Assembly: GCA_029857975.1 (NCBI GenBank)
Contig: JAOUFX010000087.1
Location: forward strand, 1 to 8,488
DNA: 8,488 bases
DNA from: Deltaproteobacteria bacterium
GTDB taxonomy: Bacteria; Desulfobacterota; SM23-61
Direction of reading: 5' to 3'
Shown: in pieces, positions 6,417-8,488 of the stretch
Layout: every line of letters starts with the position of its first letter
Position numbering within the stretch: the first letter of the stretch is position 1
The notes under the pieces: model-generated
What the model was told of the DNA's origin: nothing
Seen by the model: the letters and a program-made list of their open reading frames with translations, nothing else
The model's database searches: none
Translations under genes and position numbers: made by a program

Positions 6417-6464
6417 CTTGCCCCCACTTTTCAATGGATCGATGAATTTAATTTGATTAACGGA

Positions 6465-6516
6465 GCCCGGACGGGAGGGTGATGAAAAGGGGAGAGATTC
6501 ACCCTCCCGTCCGGGC
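6465..6516. repeat. Perfect 18-bp stem hairpin inside the mobile element
   Basis: The arms 6465-6482 and 6499-6516 are exact inverted complements (beginning GCCCGGACGG and ending CCGTCCGGGC) around a 16-nt purine-rich loop. There is no T-run after it on either strand, so it is not an ordinary terminator. The right arm can alternatively pair with 6530-6540. Confidence 0.85.
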
Positions 6517-6532
6517 CGGGCAGTCTCTTCCC

Positions 6533-6719
6533 GGACCCGGCGGGGAGATGCTGCGCTGGGCCAAAAGGCGGTGGTTCTTCCATGACTTGGAGCTTTACTT
6601 CCACCGCTGTAGCAAAGATATATGTTGTTTGTGCTCTCTTTTTGCGGAGGCAAAGTGAGGGGTGCCGAAAGGTTTGATCCCACCGTTTGGCCGGCGCGCA
6701 GCACCTCCCCGCCGGGTCC
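6533..6719. repeat. Long imperfect inverted repeat (24-bp arms) inside the mobile element
   Basis: The arms 6533-6556 and 6696-6719 pair over 24 positions with a single mismatch (A6548 against C6704). Further inward, GGCCAAA followed by CGGTGG (6559-6574) pairs with CCACCG and TTTGGCC (6680-6692) with a small bulge, extending the stem. A small hairpin TTTGC-GGAG-GCAAA (6641-6654) lies in the apical part. The whole would fold into a rod of about 190 nt in RNA or single-stranded DNA. Confidence 0.8.
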
Positions 6720-6780
6720 TGATAATTCTTCTGCAATCATGAGAGAAAATAAAAACCAGGGGGCAAGACTCTTAATCCTG

Positions 6781-6809
6781 TTGACAGGCTATGCCAAATT
6801 TAATACATT
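6781..6809 (+). promoter_or_regulatory. Sigma-70-type promoter for the 103-residue protein gene
   Basis: TTGACA (6781-6786) is followed after exactly 17 bases by TACATT (6804-6809), a perfect -35 and a 4/6 -10. Transcription would start near 6816, giving a leader of about 59 bases. It begins 3 bases past the right copy of the direct repeat flanking the mobile element, so the core promoter is intact but everything upstream of it has been displaced. Confidence 0.6.
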
Positions 6810-6874
6810 CTTATTGCCTTGCAACGAGAAACTCTGCCGGGCGAAGAAATGCTTTCAATGGATGTGGAGGAATT

Positions 6875-7186
6875 ATGAGAATCAAAGTACGGGACGAAAA
6901 GATCATCAAGGCCATTAAAAAACTGGAGGGAATTGATATTATTCTTAAGAATGTAGAAGATGCCAAAAACGCCATGCGTCTCATCCTCCGCAAGACGGAA
7001 ATATCCCGCAGTAAAGAATACGAAGGCCTTAAAGACATTACCATTACCCAGGTCTTCGAACATGCCACCAGCGCCATGGAATATTATTCTTTTTACGAAG
7101 TCGAATTCATCCTTAACGACGACCGTTTTATGGAAATGGAGATCGCTTTGATTAAGGAACTCCAGACTATGTTTGAAAAATTATAG
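6875..7186 (+). CDS. Uncharacterised small charged protein, 103 residues
   Basis: I do not recognise this protein. The start at 6875 is chosen because GGAGG lies 4 bases upstream; the same frame is open further back to 6791, but that part overlaps the promoter and has no ribosome site. The product begins MRIKVRDEKIIKAIKKLEG and is rich in Lys, Glu, Ile and Met, with no Cys or Trp. It looks largely helical. A middle stretch (about 52-75) contains a His and Ser/Tyr pairs (QVFEHATSAMEYYSFYEVEF), and the C-terminal helix (about 78-103) is acidic and could form a coiled coil. There is no signal peptide or membrane segment. It stands alone between the mobile element and the cyclase-family gene, with its own promoter. 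The gap that follows begins with a perfect 12-bp palindrome, ATCATATATGAT (7202-7213). Confidence 0.75.
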   Translation: MRIKVRDEKIIKAIKKLEGIDIILKNVEDAKNAMRLILRKTEISRSKEYEGLKDITITQVFEHATSAMEYYSFYEVEFILNDDRFMEMEIALIKELQTMFEKL

Positions 7187-7333
7187 CTGGGGCTGGGAAG
7201 AATCATATATGATGCTATGGTTAGAATCATCCCATCATCGAGGAAAAAAATCAATCCGGCCTTTACCTTGACAAGCCAGAAGCAGGTTCGACAACTCATC
7301 ATTGTCAATCATTTTATCAGGGAAGAGAAAAAA

Positions 7334-7350
7334 TAGTGCCAGTGGCACTA
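7334..7350. promoter_or_regulatory. Operator-like 17-bp palindrome upstream of the cyclase-family gene
   Basis: TAGTGCCA (7334-7341) and TGGCACTA (7343-7350) are perfect inverted copies around a single G. It ends 36 bases before the chosen ATG, in the expected position for a repressor site in the leader. The symmetry and size suit a dimeric regulator of the GntR, TetR or LacI type (inference). A TTGACA at 7268-7273 lies upstream, but no good -10 follows at normal spacing. Confidence 0.5.
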
Positions 7351-7386
7351 AACACTCCATCTGCCACTTCTTTACGGGAGGTTTTC

Positions 7387-8184
7387 ATGCTGGCCAGAGC
7401 GATGAAAGAATTGATCGTCAGGGGCAATATTTATGATTTAGGGCAGCCCTACTTCCCGGGCATGCCCCACCACCCCAACCATCCTCCGTTCGCTTTTTCT
7501 CTGACTAAAAAGCACGGGGATGTCATGTACCCGAATCAGGTCAGTTCGGCCAATGACCTCTTTGCCACCGGCGGCCATACCGGAACCCATCTCGACTCCC
7601 TCGGGCACATATCCAAGAAGGGTAAACTTTTTGGAAACGTGGATGCTTCCAAGGTTCAAAGTTATAGCAGGGGGTTGAAAAGGGGAGGAATCGATGTCAC
7701 CCCGCCGGTTATACGAAGGGGAATTCTGCTGGATGTGGCCAGGGCCCTGGGGAAAAATGTTCTCTCCCCTGCCTTTCCTATCGGCCCCAAAGAATTGGAA
7801 AAGACAGCGGCCAAAGAAGGCGTCACTTTTAAAGCCGGAGATGTTGTGCTCATCCGTACCGGGTGGGCAAAGTACTGGGGAGACCCCAAGAGATTCGTGG
7901 CCAACGAGAAAGGTGCGCCAGGGGTAAATCTGGAAGGAGCAAAGTGGCTGGTCCGCTATAAGATGGCCTTCACCGGCTCAGACACCACGGCTTACGAAAA
8001 GACGCCAGCCCATGACCTGCCGGTGCACGTTTTCCTTCTAAATCAGAGGGGAATCCAGCTCATGGAAATGCTCAACTTGGAGGAGATTGCCCGGGATAGA
8101 GTTTATGAGTTCCTGTTTGTGGCCTTGCCGCTTAGAATCATGGGTGGAACTGCCTCCCCCGTCCGCCCGGTGGCGATTTGTTAA
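7387..8184 (+). CDS. Cyclase-family metal-dependent hydrolase, kynurenine formamidase-like
   Basis: The ATG at 7387 (265 residues) follows GGGAGG by 5 bases. The same frame is open from a GTG at 7336, but that one has no ribosome site and lies within the palindrome. The protein has the family signature HTGTHLDSLGH, giving metal ligands H64, H68 and D70, with H74 following. It also has the usual ending PLRIMGGTASPVRPVAI. A late stretch, VHVFLLNQRGIQLMEMLNLEEIA, also fits the family. Members of this cyclase/KynB-like family hydrolyse amide or ester bonds in formylkynurenine, isatin or cyclic compounds, or act in polyketide ring closure; the substrate cannot be told from sequence. It is cytoplasmic, with no signal peptide. 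No tryptophan-catabolic genes are near, so kynurenine use is not supported. A palindromic operator-like site upstream suggests substrate-responsive control. Confidence 0.88.
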   Translation: MLARAMKELIVRGNIYDLGQPYFPGMPHHPNHPPFAFSLTKKHGDVMYPNQVSSANDLFATGGHTGTHLDSLGHISKKGKLFGNVDASKVQSYSRGLKRGGIDVTPPVIRRGILLDVARALGKNVLSPAFPIGPKELEKTAAKEGVTFKAGDVVLIRTGWAKYWGDPKRFVANEKGAPGVNLEGAKWLVRYKMAFTGSDTTAYEKTPAHDLPVHVFLLNQRGIQLMEMLNLEEIARDRVYEFLFVALPLRIMGGTASPVRPVAIC

Positions 8185-8248
8185 AAGGCGTAAGGCGAAA
8201 AAATAGGCCAGAGGCGGCAATAGGCAATAGGGTTTAAGGGAAAAAAGC

Positions 8249-8488
8249 ATGAGTAATCTGTTCGCCGTCTGCATACCAGGGCTCGAGGATTTTACGGCCC
8301 AAGAACTTGAACAACTGGGCCTGGGAGTCAAACGTACCCTTTCTCCATGGGTAGATTCTCCTCCGGGGCGAAAACCGGATGATACGGGGGGTGGCGTAGA
8401 ATTTCGCGGGTCGCTGCCCGATATTTACCGGGTCAACCTGCACCTGCGCACGGGGAGTCGGGTGCTGGTTCGACTGGGCACGTTTTAC
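8249..8488 (+). CDS. rlmL: RlmL-type 23S rRNA guanine-N2 methyltransferase, N-terminal fragment
   Basis: The first 80 codons are present and the frame runs off the window end. The ATG at 8249 has AAGGG 8 bases upstream. The start MSNLFAVCIPGLEDFTAQEL, followed by GVEFRGSLPDIYRVNLHLRTGSR, matches the N-terminal ferredoxin-like/THUMP region of RlmL (YcbY), whose E. coli member starts in the same style with GLE, GGV-F-G and SR blocks. RlmL makes N2-methylguanosine in 23S rRNA using S-adenosylmethionine. The methyltransferase domain is outside the window, so RlmL cannot be separated from the wider THUMP-methyltransferase group. An insertion rich in Pro, Gly and Asp at about residues 33-48 is longer than in E. 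coli. The 64-bp gap before it holds GGCAATA and AAGGCG short direct repeats. Confidence 0.82.
   Translation, partial: MSNLFAVCIPGLEDFTAQELEQLGLGVKRTLSPWVDSPPGRKPDDTGGGVEFRGSLPDIYRVNLHLRTGSRVLVRLGTFY

Larger units (their letters stand above)
6417..6767. mobile_element. MITE-like non-autonomous element with terminal inverted repeats and 10-bp target duplication
   Basis: The ends are CTTGCCCCC (6417-6425) and GGGGGCAAG (6759-6767), a perfect 9-bp inverted repeat followed inward by T-rich (left) and A-rich (right) sequence. Exactly outside each end lies the same 10-mer, ACTCTTAATC, at 6407-6416 and 6768-6777, the expected scar of transposition. The 351-bp body has no credible protein: the open frames inside are low-complexity and lack ribosome sites. 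It contains a perfect 18-bp hairpin and a 24-bp inverted repeat spanning 187 bases. It is GC-rich in the centre and AT-rich at the edges. The element has landed 13 bases upstream of the -35 hexamer of the next gene. A 10-bp duplication is compatible with IS4-like transposases, but the donor family cannot be named from the window. Confidence 0.75.

Noticed and set aside
6533..6719. 6S RNA-like or other known structured RNA
   Set aside because: The rod-like length is similar to 6S RNA. However, I see no conserved central bubble sequence, and the location inside an element with target duplication explains the structure better. I also see no SRP or tmRNA motifs.
6411..6740. 109-codon minus-strand frame covering most of the mobile element
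   Set aside because: Low-complexity product rich in Pro, Gly, Ser and Arg, formed from the GC-rich inverted repeats. It has no transposase motif.
7217..7336. 39-codon frame beginning ATGGTTAGAATC
   Set aside because: No ribosome site at proper spacing, no recognisable product, and an open frame of that length is expected by chance.
1..8488. CRISPR array, tRNA, rRNA, integrase, toxin-antitoxin or defence genes
   Set aside because: Read on both strands. No regularly spaced repeats, cloverleaf sequence or family motifs were seen.

Overview
The window looks like a chromosomal segment from an anaerobic bacterium, most plausibly a Deltaproteobacterium/Desulfobacterota-type organism. This is an inference from gene style: a fused glutaconate-type CoA-transferase, an NDP-forming acyl-CoA synthetase alpha subunit, a FabZ-family pair, RlmL, strong GGAGG ribosome sites and roughly half G+C with AT-rich intergenic DNA. 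No rRNA, tRNA, CRISPR array, phage gene or complete insertion sequence is visible.

Left half, minus strand (transcribed right to left): a fused alpha-beta CoA-transferase (4489-2711), a LysM + M23 peptidase (2621-1788), a metallo-beta-lactamase-fold hydrolase (1707-1042), a 69-residue two-helix membrane protein (966-757) with its own consensus promoter, a FabZ/FabA-type hotdog dehydratase (498-70, possibly starting at a non-standard ATT at 549) and, overlapping it by 4 bases, the first 24 codons of a canonical FabZ.

Right half, plus strand: an acyl-CoA synthetase (NDP-forming) alpha-type subunit (4794-6194) divergent from the CoA-transferase, a 680-base non-coding stretch, a 103-residue protein of unknown function (6875-7186), a cyclase-family metal hydrolase (7387-8184) preceded by an operator-like palindrome, and the N-terminus of an RlmL-type 23S rRNA methyltransferase running off the end.

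The most interesting structure is non-coding. At 6417-6767 lies a 351-bp element with 9-bp terminal inverted repeats (CTTGCCCCC / GGGGGCAAG). These abut an exact 10-bp direct repeat (ACTCTTAATC) on both sides, which is the signature of a transposed element with target-site duplication. It carries no credible gene but has a perfect 18-bp hairpin and a 24-bp inverted repeat enclosing 139 nt, with competing pairings. A 92-bp relative with the same ends and the same internal GC-rich blocks lies at 4562-4653, inside the divergent control region of the CoA-transferase and synthetase genes. Together they suggest a small MITE-like family in promoter regions.

Functionally, the central divergent pair offers two routes for handling acyl-CoA thioesters: CoA transfer between acids, and NDP/ATP-linked acyl-CoA cleavage or synthesis. 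The hotdog dehydratases belong to fatty-acid-type chemistry, and the M23 and small membrane proteins to the cell envelope. The synthetase has no ATP-grasp beta partner in the window.
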